This document shows positions 6,270-13,292 of a stretch of DNA of 13,574 bases, one piece after another; within the stretch, counting starts at the first letter, position 1; every line of letters begins with the position of its first letter. The stretch is from NCBI GenBank assembly GCA_014804225.1, contig JAAVAF010000003.1, positions 1-13,574 on the forward strand, in the 5' to 3' direction. The translations under genes were made by a program, and so were the position numbers. Source of the DNA: Lachnospiraceae bacterium (GTDB lineage Bacteria > Bacillota > Clostridia > Lachnospirales > Lachnospiraceae). Under the pieces are notes generated by a model. That model searched no databases. It was not told the origin of the DNA and saw only the letters and a program-made list of their open reading frames with translations.

Positions 6270-7709
6270 CTAATTGTTCTCTATATCCATCAAATTTTTA
6301 AGCATATCGCTCATTCCAAAGAGTAGGATTCCGTTCCATTCAAGACTTCTGTCCGCTGTTTCCGAAAGCGCTCTCCACGCACCGTTTTCGTCAATATAGC
6401 AGATGCCGTTCTCATTTAATCCACCCATATATTGTATGGTATTCTCGACAATCTCCGTGTATTCCTTGCTTGGCGTAATATAGTTTATAAAGCACAAAAG
6501 CTGCATACCGTAAAGACTATTGTATAAGGTGCGCTTTCCCGTTCCAAAATAAGCGTCATTTTTGGCCTTCTCGCAAAAACTTTCGTTTGTATCAACCAAA
6601 TCCTTCATAACATAAGTACACAAATCTCTGTCAGTATTTTCTTCCGCAGTAGCATACGCAAGTACGCCATAAAACACAAATCGCTCCCTCGAATAATCGC
6701 TCCCTCGTTCTCTCAGAAACGCTTCGGCAATTTTCTTGTACTCTTCTTTGTATTCTGCCTTAAAAAGCTGTGAAGCCGCATAAAAGCGAGCACTTTTTCT
6801 GACATCCGTGTCACATTCCTGTCCTTCAAGCCATCTCCATGCCTTATCATATGCAGCTTTGTGCTCCTCCGAAACACTCGCCTCATATTTTCCGAAGACA
6901 TCACGGCTCATCACCATCACACCACAAAATGCCGCCGTAGCCTCATAATCGCCATACAGACTGCCGTCTGCGCTCTGCTGCTCCATCATCCAGCTTGCAA
7001 AATACAAAAGCTGTGTCACAAGCTGCTTGTCCCGCTCCTCCTCCGAAAAATAGTTGTATGCCTCCTCAAAAAGCGAACCGTTACACTGCATCGCGTACAT
7101 GATCATATGCATGCCAAAACTTGTGTCGCAAATGCCCTGAATGTCCTCCGTAAGTGTAACATCTCCCACGTTTTTTAACATACCGACAAACATATTCTCA
7201 TACCCATCCTGCGTGATACGAAACGGATATGACTGCCCGACTATATCGGTCTCTATGTAATAAGTCCCCGGCTCGCTAATTTCCGAAAAATCTCCCACAC
7301 TTAGATAAACGCCGCTCAACGGATCGATTTCCCCATCTTCAATACGCCCTGTATATACGACTTCTTTGTCTGATTGTCGAATCACGCGAAACTGATTTCC
7401 AAGCCGTTCTCCCAAAAACATTACTTTTTTGTCACGATCCGAAATATAGCCCGCCTGATTGATAAAAATCTTGGTGGTACTCACAGGAAGCTCAATTCCG
7501 TTGCTCACTAAAAGGGCGCCAAAGTCCTCTCCGCGCCCCAATATCGACTGCTGTATCATATCCTGCTGCTGAATATCTGTTGTATCCGGCTGCTCCTGTT
7601 TGCTTGAAATGCCGCCGGCACACCCTGTAAACGCAAGTGTTATGATTAACACTTTTGCAACTATCATCATAAATCGTTTTCTATTTTTTGTTGTAATTTT
7701 CTTTTCCAT
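6270..7709 (-). CDS. GH9-like lipoprotein with cellulase N-terminal Ig-like domain, probably non-catalytic
   Basis: A 479-residue lipoprotein. A basic start and hydrophobic segment (11-29) end in a lipobox 'AFTGC' with Cys30, so the mature protein should be anchored on the outer face of the membrane. After a Gln-rich linker, residues 78-166 match the CelD_N-type Ig-like domain ('IFINQAGYISDRDKKVMFLG', then 'EPGTYYIE' and 'YPFRI'). The rest is helical and reads like a glycoside hydrolase family 9 (alpha/alpha)6 barrel, with 'ADGSLYGDYEATAAFCGVM' (247-265) and 'AWRWLE' (290-295). The GH9 'DAGD' motif is not present: the matching place seems to read 'CDTSFG' (194-199). The C-terminal catalytic Glu region appears as 'DRSLEWNGILLFG' (453-465), without the 'NE'. 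A binding or scaffold role is inferred. It sits between the amidohydrolase (42 bases upstream) and the reductase. Confidence 0.72.
   Translation of the reverse strand: MEKKITTKNRKRFMMIVAKVLIITLAFTGCAGGISSKQEQPDTTDIQQQDMIQQSILGRGEDFGALLVSNGIELPVSTTKIFINQAGYISDRDKKVMFLGERLGNQFRVIRQSDKEVVYTGRIEDGEIDPLSGVYLSVGDFSEISEPGTYYIETDIVGQSYPFRITQDGYENMFVGMLKNVGDVTLTEDIQGICDTSFGMHMIMYAMQCNGSLFEEAYNYFSEEERDKQLVTQLLYFASWMMEQQSADGSLYGDYEATAAFCGVMVMSRDVFGKYEASVSEEHKAAYDKAWRWLEGQECDTDVRKSARFYAASQLFKAEYKEEYKKIAEAFLRERGSDYSRERFVFYGVLAYATAEENTDRDLCTYVMKDLVDTNESFCEKAKNDAYFGTGKRTLYNSLYGMQLLCFINYITPSKEYTEIVENTIQYMGGLNENGICYIDENGAWRALSETADRSLEWNGILLFGMSDMLKNLMDIENN
6801..6812. repeat. 12-bp near-palindrome, variant with one arm mismatch
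   Basis: GACATCCGTGTC, flanked by T and A, inside the GH9-like gene; coding strand reads Asp-Thr-Asp-Val. One arm position and the centre differ from the exact copies, so it could be chance. Confidence 0.3.
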
Positions 7710-7751
7710 TTTTATCTTTCCACAAATCCTTCGTTCTCTTTCCCCTTTATT

Positions 7752-8909
7752 TTACACGTATTCCTCTGCTCTGTAAACTATTTTTCCATCTATGATGGTC
7801 ATAAGCGTTTTCGTAAATGTTTCCATCGGATTCCCGTCAAAGATCGCAATATCGGCGTCTTTCCTCTTTTCGATACTGCCAACCCTGTCGTCAGTACCGC
7901 ACATCTTTGCTGCGTTGATGGTCATCGCGCGATATCCATCCTCAAGAGAGAGTCCTTGTTTTACACTTAGCCCCACACAAAGGGGAAGCGACTGAATCAG
8001 TGACACAGGGTGGTCTGTTGTAATCGCAACCATTACACCAGCATTGGCAAGGATTCCCGCTGTCTTAAACGCGACATTCTGAACCTCGATTTTGTTTCTT
8101 GTCGTGAGATCCGGACCAACAATTGCCGGATACCCTTCTTTTGCAAGCTCCTCGGCAATCAAATGTCCTTCACTACAATGATCCAGCGTCATTCGCAGAT
8201 CGAATTCTTTGGCAATGCGAATTGCCGTAAAAATATCATCAACACGGTGCGCATGCGCTTTTAGGGGGATTTTTTTGTCAAATACGGGCCGCCATGCCTC
8301 ATAGTGGAGACTGTACGATGTATTTCCTTTATCATAATCCTCCAAATACTGTCTTGCATTTATCAGCTCGTTTCGAAGCATTCCCGCAATCGCCATTCGC
8401 GTTGCGGGCGAAGTATTCATTCCTGCATAATTCACTTTCGGATTTTCCCCAAATGCAATCTTCATTGCTGAGGGCATTTTTAAAATCAAATCATCTATAC
8501 GTCGACCACAAGTCTTTATGACAGCAAATTGACCGCCGACAACATTCGAGCTGCCGGGGCCTATATTTGCTGATGTAATACCTGCTCTCACCGCATCCGA
8601 AAAGGCAGCGTCCATTGTATTAATCGCATCAATGGAGCGAAGCATAGGCGTAATGGGGTGTACCGTTTCATTACAGTCATCCCCCTCTTGTCCTTTCTTT
8701 TCCTCTGTGATGCCCATATGACAATGCGCCTCAATCAGTCCCGGCATCAGCAAATGATGTTTTACATCTATGATCTCGCAATCCGCAGACTTTGGGATCT
8801 CGATCTCATTTGACACCTCTGCAATTTTACCGTCCTTTATCAGTACGCTGCCATCAAATGTCCCAGCCTTCACCATACTGCGGATTGTCGCATTTTTTAA
8901 TAAAAGCAT
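7752..8909 (-). CDS. metal-dependent amidohydrolase, imidazolonepropionase-like (COG1228 type)
   Basis: A 385-residue cytoplasmic hydrolase of the amidohydrolase superfamily. The metal-binding pattern is complete: His62 and His64 in 'EAHCH', Lys217 with His219 and His221 in 'KAHAH', His244 in 'LDHCSEGH' (also His249), and Asp299 in 'TTDHP'. The small N-terminal and C-terminal beta segments ('SVLIKDGKI' and 'TIIDGKIVY') make the usual composite sandwich. The substrate is unknown; relatives include imidazolonepropionase and prolidase-like enzymes, and 'TDHP' is typical of that branch. The ATG at 8909 lies seven bases after the stop of the M23 gene, and its ribosome binding site (AGGAGG) is inside that gene's last codons, so the two are probably translationally coupled. 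That coupling ties an amidohydrolase to the envelope gene pair; why is not clear. Confidence 0.87.
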   Translation of the reverse strand: MLLLKNATIRSMVKAGTFDGSVLIKDGKIAEVSNEIEIPKSADCEIIDVKHHLLMPGLIEAHCHMGITEEKKGQEGDDCNETVHPITPMLRSIDAINTMDAAFSDAVRAGITSANIGPGSSNVVGGQFAVIKTCGRRIDDLILKMPSAMKIAFGENPKVNYAGMNTSPATRMAIAGMLRNELINARQYLEDYDKGNTSYSLHYEAWRPVFDKKIPLKAHAHRVDDIFTAIRIAKEFDLRMTLDHCSEGHLIAEELAKEGYPAIVGPDLTTRNKIEVQNVAFKTAGILANAGVMVAITTDHPVSLIQSLPLCVGLSVKQGLSLEDGYRAMTINAAKMCGTDDRVGSIEKRKDADIAIFDGNPMETFTKTLMTIIDGKIVYRAEEYV

Positions 8910-8916
8910 TTGCGTG

Positions 8917-9816
8917 CTATTCCTCCTGTCCCCTCGTTAAAGGATCCGCCGGCGCTCCATCTTTTGTCAGTTTTAAATAGATATTGGAGCCCTCCTCGGA
9001 ATAATAAATTGTTGGTGATGCCACTTTTCCTACTAAATCGCCCGCTGACACTCTATCGCCCTCGGCAACTGCAATTTCTTCAAGCTGTCCGTAAGTGAGC
9101 TCGTATCCGTCTCCGACATCAAAAGTCACTGTATTTCCCGTCTGCGCGTCATAATAGATACTTTTTACAATTCCGTCCGCAGCTGCCGTAATCACGGTTC
9201 CCTCGGCTGCTGCTAAAACCAATGCAGGATTGTATTTATACTGCTGCATTGTCGCATGATAAATTGCCTTGTCCATACTGTAATCAAGAAGTACTTCACC
9301 AACTACCGGAAGCGTAAGTGCATCCGTTCCCGCAAATGATAAAGGTTCTTCCATTGTATCATCACTCATAAATACCGCCGCCTTGTCCGTGCCTTGTAAG
9401 GCACTGTCTTCCAGCGTAGTATTTTCAGGTAATACATTTGCCACATTTCCCGAATTTACCTCCGTAAAATTCGGATCAACATCCATATCATTATTGTCAC
9501 TCAAGTCATACATATCTATGTCCGGTGTTTTTTCAAAACGCGTATCTGTGACTCCTGTCCGCCCATTTCCCAGATCTGCTTTTGCATTTCCTGAGACAAA
9601 ACGTGTATCAGTACCGTTATCCTCTGTATTGTCATTATTTTGTTGTTCCTGCTCAAGCTTGGCAAAATCTATCTTGTTATCCTCAGTCTTTGTGTTGTCC
9701 TTTGCCGACATATAAATACCGGCAAGCGTAAGTGCAGACAGCACAAACACCGATGCTGCGATAATGCTTAATTTTTCCTTCTGCATAGCAGGGCGCCTGT
9801 TATTACGTCTGTTCAT
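8917..9816 (-). CDS. spoIIQ: SpoIIQ-like membrane protein with degenerate M23 (LytM) domain
   Basis: A 299-residue protein with one membrane segment (16-36), a long acidic, Asn/Asp-rich extracytoplasmic linker (40-165, with 'TDTRF' twice at 69-73 and 90-94) and a C-terminal LytM/M23 fold (about 168-295). The fold is recognisable from 'LAAAEGTVITAAADGIV' (201-217) and 'VAEGDRVSAGDLVGKV' (250-265). All metal or catalytic positions appear replaced: the first His by Asn196, its Asp partner by Val200, the His of 'YGHL' by Gln244 and the HxH pair by Asn278 and Tyr280. SpoIIQ joins SpoIIIAH across the forespore envelope during engulfment, and in Bacillus its LytM domain is also inactive. The gene next to spoIID is the arrangement of several Clostridia. 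The ATG at 9816 has GGAGG six bases upstream. An unrelated inactive M23 membrane protein is the alternative. Confidence 0.75.
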   Translation of the reverse strand: MNRRNNRRPAMQKEKLSIIAASVFVLSALTLAGIYMSAKDNTKTEDNKIDFAKLEQEQQNNDNTEDNGTDTRFVSGNAKADLGNGRTGVTDTRFEKTPDIDMYDLSDNNDMDVDPNFTEVNSGNVANVLPENTTLEDSALQGTDKAAVFMSDDTMEEPLSFAGTDALTLPVVGEVLLDYSMDKAIYHATMQQYKYNPALVLAAAEGTVITAAADGIVKSIYYDAQTGNTVTFDVGDGYELTYGQLEEIAVAEGDRVSAGDLVGKVASPTIYYSEEGSNIYLKLTKDGAPADPLTRGQEE

Positions 9817-9896
9817 CCTCTACCTCCATTTCCGGCAAGCCACCAACTCAATCTAATCGGTTCGCCTGAAGATAGCATTGCCTTGTTTGGAGAAGT

Positions 9897-10565
9897 TTAT
9901 TCATAGATCACGACCGAAATTCCGTCGTAAAAGGACTGCAAAATTTTGTAAAAATCCATACCTTTTTTTGCCTGATAATACGCATAATTTAATGAAAATC
10001 CTACTCCGTCGCCCGCTTGCTTCGTCAGCATACTGCTTTCGGAGGACGTAAAAAACGGAGCCGCAATTACCTGATCTTCCTTTGTAATCACGACTCCGTA
10101 TGTTGCGTTTACGGCTCTCTTAATTTCATTTCTTTTTATATATGCGTCCTTCGTATCCGAACGCAAGTATTTAATACAAAGCCCTGTGCGTTCAAAATCA
10201 AGTGTTTCGGGGCGCCCTTCACGCTCCCACACATGAATCAGATTCGTCCGTAACATCACTGCAAGTGCCTTTAAATACTCCTGTTCCGAATCATAGGCTG
10301 ACTGTGACGACATCTCCACATAATCCTCGCTCTCTCGAAACACAATATCTTCCGGTATCTGCGCCGCAGTCATAAATTCCACAATTTCTTCGGGGGTATA
10401 ACAAAAATCGCCTCTTTTTTCATGAACCGCCACACGAAATTTTGAATTTATGACACTTGTGTCGTTTTTTGTCGTGGAATTCACCGTATGTGTGGGTTTT
10501 ATCAAAATACTGCCAATTAGTGGCAAGCTAATCATAAATAAGAACAGTTTCATCATCGTCTTCAT
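9897..10565 (-). CDS. spoIID: SpoIID/LytB-domain protein, shortened and apparently lacking the catalytic Glu
   Basis: A 222-residue protein with an N-terminal membrane anchor or signal (5-22). SpoIID features appear in order: 'YTPEEIVEFMTAAQIP' (56-71), 'EYLKALAVMLRTNLI' (96-110), 'EIKRAVNATYGVVI' (147-160), 'AAPFFTSSES' (168-177) and 'GDGVGFSLNYAYYQAKKG' (185-202) ending in 'YDGISV'. SpoIID is a lytic transglycosylase that works with SpoIIP to thin peptidoglycan during engulfment. Against the usual V-P-L-E-D-Y...A-S-E-M-P pattern, the catalytic Glu aligns with Gln69. About 100 residues normally between the 'PFF' strand and the 'GHGVGMSQ' segment are missing, and that segment reads GDGVGFSL. 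The protein is thus short (about 320 is usual). It starts three bases after the acyltransferase stop with no clear ribosome binding site, which points to translational coupling. Confidence 0.75.
   Translation of the reverse strand: MKTMMKLFLFMISLPLIGSILIKPTHTVNSTTKNDTSVINSKFRVAVHEKRGDFCYTPEEIVEFMTAAQIPEDIVFRESEDYVEMSSQSAYDSEQEYLKALAVMLRTNLIHVWEREGRPETLDFERTGLCIKYLRSDTKDAYIKRNEIKRAVNATYGVVITKEDQVIAAPFFTSSESSMLTKQAGDGVGFSLNYAYYQAKKGMDFYKILQSFYDGISVVIYE
10452..10463. repeat. 12-bp near-palindrome, copy 3 (exact)
   Basis: GACACTTGTGTC in the spoIID-like gene, in a different codon phase (Asp-Thr-Ser-Val), within the poorly conserved region after the membrane anchor. Confidence 0.6.
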
Positions 10566-10568
10566 ATT

Positions 10569-12338
10569 TTATTTTACGCGATGTTTTTCGATACTATTCA
10601 TAATTTTTTCCGTTATCTTGTCAAAAAGTACCGTACAGACAATGACCACCGTATTGTCAAACACAATTGCAAACATCAGACATATGAGAAACGTAAAAAT
10701 CACGGTCGTCACAATACCGCCGATGCATCCAAATCGAAGCGCCGTGATATGCAATTTTCCCTCTACGATTACAAACAACACATACCAGTGAATCAGAATA
10801 ATCGAATAGCTGTATTTTGAACATAACCGCACGACATAGTCTGTCATAACGCTAAGACGTGAATCCGTTTTTATGGCAAATTTTTCTTTATATTGCAAAA
10901 ATAATGCAAAAATCGCACAAGACATAAGTACCATTGTCGGCGTATTGTTGTATACATAATTCATTTTCGTCGAATCCGTAAAGACCACTGCCACGGTAAC
11001 GATAAATGCCGCAGCTCCCGCCAACACAAACCATTTCGTACGTTTTTTTGCATCAGAAAGCATACTCTGTCTTGTCAAAATATATCCGAGCAAAAAAACA
11101 CCCTCCCAACCCGCAAGAAATGTCGTCGCGCCAAAGGTCATACCAAACAAGGGAAGATAATAGGTGAGCGCATTTAACACAAGGATTACCGCCATCAGCG
11201 AGGCAAGCATTTTATCGCTTAGATGCTTCGTCATCACGCGGAAAAACGGCGTCACAAGATAAAGTGACACAATGGTATAAATCAGCCAAAAATGCGGCGC
11301 CACATCAGGCGCGCCCGTCATAATCCTTTTGAATGCAGCACCGAGATTTTTCGGCGGAAGAAAACGGATCTCATGATTGACCGACAACAAAAACAGATAA
11401 TATGCGACAAGCGGTATGATAACCTTAGATGCTCTTCTAAGATAAAAAGATGCCACATTCTCCGTTTGGTTTGCAGTTTTGGAACCGTTGAGCAACAATG
11501 CACCGGAAAGCATCACATACAATAGGTTGCAAGTCAATCCAAGGCTCAAACCACAAACAAGCAGCAGCTTTTTCCAATCTGCGCCTCCCGTTTCATTGAT
11601 CAGCGTTACCATCGGTGAACATGCATGTGCTAAAATAACAAACACCGCTGCCAATATCCGCATATAATCCCAGTGTACTTCTCTTTTGGGAGAAGGCACT
11701 GCTCCGAAAAGAATAGTTTTCCAACTGCTCCGACATACTTTATGTGCCCAAAATATCAAAGGAAATCCAATTATTACAGCCGGAAACAATATCAAACATT
11801 TGTTCGATGTCGCAGATGAAATGTACGGTTTTGCAATCATTTTTTCAGTACACACATTAATCTCATACAGCTCAAATGCACCGTCTATGTCAAGCCGCAA
11901 CTGATCATACTGTCCTAAGGGAAGCGGTATCAGAACCCTATCCGCCCACGGCATCAGCACCGTGCTGACTGAATGTCGCTCCGTAAAGCCGTCCTTTCCT
12001 GCCTTTCTATAAAATACCTGAACCGGCATTTCGTGATTTGCCTCAGCCACCTTTGTAATCACAAGCTCTATGCCGCCAATCTGTGTAAGATTTTGTTTCT
12101 TAGACAAATCAAGATAAAACTGTGGATCATCGTCCGTCACTTCAAAATAGGTACCGTTTCCGTTCGCCGCATCTTTAACCGTATATCCCACTACATTAGA
12201 ACAACATTCTGCAAACAGTTCAACTGTTTCACCTGCAAGCGCATACTCATATGACAGATTATTATAAAATATCAGCACAAGTGCCACAAAAATTGCCGCA
12301 GCCAGTGCTATGTATTGTAATTTTCCTTTTTTGTTCAT
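10569..12338 (-). CDS. acyltransferase 3 family membrane protein with N-terminal extracytoplasmic domain
   Basis: A polytopic protein of 589 residues. A first membrane segment (about 10-27) is followed by a roughly 150-residue soluble stretch with beta-rich segments ('GGIELVITKV', 'DRVLIPLPLGQYDQLRLDI', 'AFELYEINVC'), then a second membrane segment (about 182-200). The acyltransferase 3 domain begins at 'HWDYMRILAAVFVILAHAC' (about 222-240), with the Arg and His spaced as in OafA/WecH relatives, and continues through eight or more hydrophobic helices to the end. Such enzymes move acetyl or other acyl groups from the cytoplasm to envelope glycans. The extracytoplasmic domain between the first two helices is not part of the standard family. 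I chose the ATG at 12338, with GGGA nine bases before it; a GTG at 12344 is possible. It starts 14 bases after the SGNH hydrolase stop and ends three bases before spoIID, so a shared transcript is very likely. The acceptor is unknown. Confidence 0.82.
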   Translation of the reverse strand: MNKKGKLQYIALAAAIFVALVLIFYNNLSYEYALAGETVELFAECCSNVVGYTVKDAANGNGTYFEVTDDDPQFYLDLSKKQNLTQIGGIELVITKVAEANHEMPVQVFYRKAGKDGFTERHSVSTVLMPWADRVLIPLPLGQYDQLRLDIDGAFELYEINVCTEKMIAKPYISSATSNKCLILFPAVIIGFPLIFWAHKVCRSSWKTILFGAVPSPKREVHWDYMRILAAVFVILAHACSPMVTLINETGGADWKKLLLVCGLSLGLTCNLLYVMLSGALLLNGSKTANQTENVASFYLRRASKVIIPLVAYYLFLLSVNHEIRFLPPKNLGAAFKRIMTGAPDVAPHFWLIYTIVSLYLVTPFFRVMTKHLSDKMLASLMAVILVLNALTYYLPLFGMTFGATTFLAGWEGVFLLGYILTRQSMLSDAKKRTKWFVLAGAAAFIVTVAVVFTDSTKMNYVYNNTPTMVLMSCAIFALFLQYKEKFAIKTDSRLSVMTDYVVRLCSKYSYSIILIHWYVLFVIVEGKLHITALRFGCIGGIVTTVIFTFLICLMFAIVFDNTVVIVCTVLFDKITEKIMNSIEKHRVK

Positions 12339-12352
12339 TACCACATTCCCAT

Positions 12353-13048
12353 TTATTCCTTGTCGGTCTCATCTACGATCAGTTCTGCATAAATTCCACC
12401 AAGGGCACGCAGTCCCTCTGCAATCAGTCCCGCATACAAGAACGCGCCTTCATAGCGAAGATGCGTGTTATCCTGTTTTCCGTCCGGGTAATTCTCATAA
12501 ATTCCGGCATCAAAAAACATATGCCATTTGCGGCTTTCTTTTTCTCCCGCTCTCTCCAGCGCCGCACGGCTCATGGTAAACAAATCTACAAGCGGCACAT
12601 TATTCTTTTCTGCTGCCTGCTTCATTCCAGTCACATAATCCGTGTGCATGCTTTCCATCAGCTTATTGTTTTCATCAAAATGTCTGCGCTCAATCGGCGT
12701 GATCAGCACAGGATATGCGCCATGCTTTCTTGCGACACCAATATAAGCTTCAAGATTGTCAATATAAGTCGAAAACGGCTCCGTGTAACGCGTCGGATCT
12801 TCTATTTTTTCATCATTATGCCCAAATTGAATAAACAAAAAATCCCCTTCCCCAATTTCCCTGTCAATCGCATCAAGCCGTCCTTCATCGATAAAGCTTT
12901 TTGTACTTCTGCCATTTTTTGCATGGTTTTGGACAAATACACCCTCTTTTACATACATTGCAAATACCTGACCAATTCCTGTCTGCGGATACGTCAACAC
13001 TGTATTGTTCTGCACTGTGGAATCAGCCGCCCAAAAAATTTTTTTCAT
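12353..13048 (-). CDS. SGNH hydrolase, rhamnogalacturonan acetylesterase-like (CE12 type)
   Basis: A 231-residue enzyme with all four SGNH blocks: 'AADST' with nucleophile Ser10 (the usual GDS reads ADS), 'NGRST' (45-49), 'FGHND' (75-79, oxyanion Asn78) and 'DNTHL' with Asp193 and His196 completing the triad. The spacing matches fungal and Bacillus (YesT/YesY) rhamnogalacturonan acetylesterases, which remove O-acetyl groups from pectic rhamnogalacturonan. There is no signal peptide, so a cytoplasmic role on imported oligosaccharides fits, and a sugar ABC permease gene lies just upstream. Its immediate downstream partner is an acyltransferase, so an alternative is deacetylation of an envelope glycan precursor. 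The ATG at 13048 follows GAAAGGT by 11 bases. A terminator separates it from the permease, so it should have its own start; TATACT at 13096-13101 is a possible -10, with a poor -35. Confidence 0.85.
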   Translation of the reverse strand: MKKIFWAADSTVQNNTVLTYPQTGIGQVFAMYVKEGVFVQNHAKNGRSTKSFIDEGRLDAIDREIGEGDFLFIQFGHNDEKIEDPTRYTEPFSTYIDNLEAYIGVARKHGAYPVLITPIERRHFDENNKLMESMHTDYVTGMKQAAEKNNVPLVDLFTMSRAALERAGEKESRKWHMFFDAGIYENYPDGKQDNTHLRYEGAFLYAGLIAEGLRALGGIYAELIVDETDKE

Positions 13049-13113
13049 AAGTTAATGATACCTTTCTTTTGTTATTAAATAGTTCCTTATTTTATAGTAT
13101 ACCTCATAACAAG

Positions 13114-13142
13114 AAAAAGGGAAACCGAAGTTTCCCTTTTTT
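13114..13142 (-). terminator. intrinsic terminator after the sugar ABC permease gene
   Basis: AAAAAGGGAAAC (13114-13125) pairs perfectly with GTTTCCCTTTTT (13130-13141) around a 4-base loop. On the minus strand the loop is TTCG, a very stable tetraloop, followed by a T run. The plus strand also ends in Ts, so the element is bidirectional in principle. It would end transcripts from the permease operon before the CE12-like gene. Confidence 0.85.
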
Positions 13143-13151
13143 ACTTTAATA

Positions 13152-13259
13152 TTATATCCACTGTGCGTATTCGAAAAACCTTCGGTTTTCCTCATACACG
13201 AGCTTCGCTCTATCAAAATGCAGCCTGTCAAATTCGTCTGCAAGCAGCCAATTTGCCAT
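13152..13259 (-). other. 35-residue reading frame between permease and terminator; small protein or repeat relic
   Basis: An ATG at 13259 opens a frame to a TAA at 13152. The product begins 'MANWLLADEFDRLHF' and ends 'EENRRFFEYAQWI'; it is charged, aromatic-rich and looks protein-like. A GTG five codons upstream could extend it. I see no ribosome binding site, and it lies inside the transcript of the upstream ABC operon, before its terminator. Its 3' part also folds as a short hairpin (13175-13189). It may be an untranslated remnant, a dispersed intergenic repeat or a leaderless small protein; I cannot decide from one copy. Confidence 0.35.
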
Positions 13260-13292
13260 TCTACATTTTGGCACAGCTCATTGCTTTCGTGA

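Noticed and set aside
12251..13078. A 275-codon plus-strand open frame opposite the esterase and the 5' end of the acyltransferase
   Set aside because: Its product is Cys/His/Ile/Phe-rich with no recognisable domain, it has no ribosome binding site, and the minus strand here carries a full SGNH motif set with proper signals.
13052..13243. A 63-codon minus-strand frame between esterase and permease
   Set aside because: It spans the intrinsic terminator and is composed of its stem sequences; no ribosome binding site or protein-like pattern.
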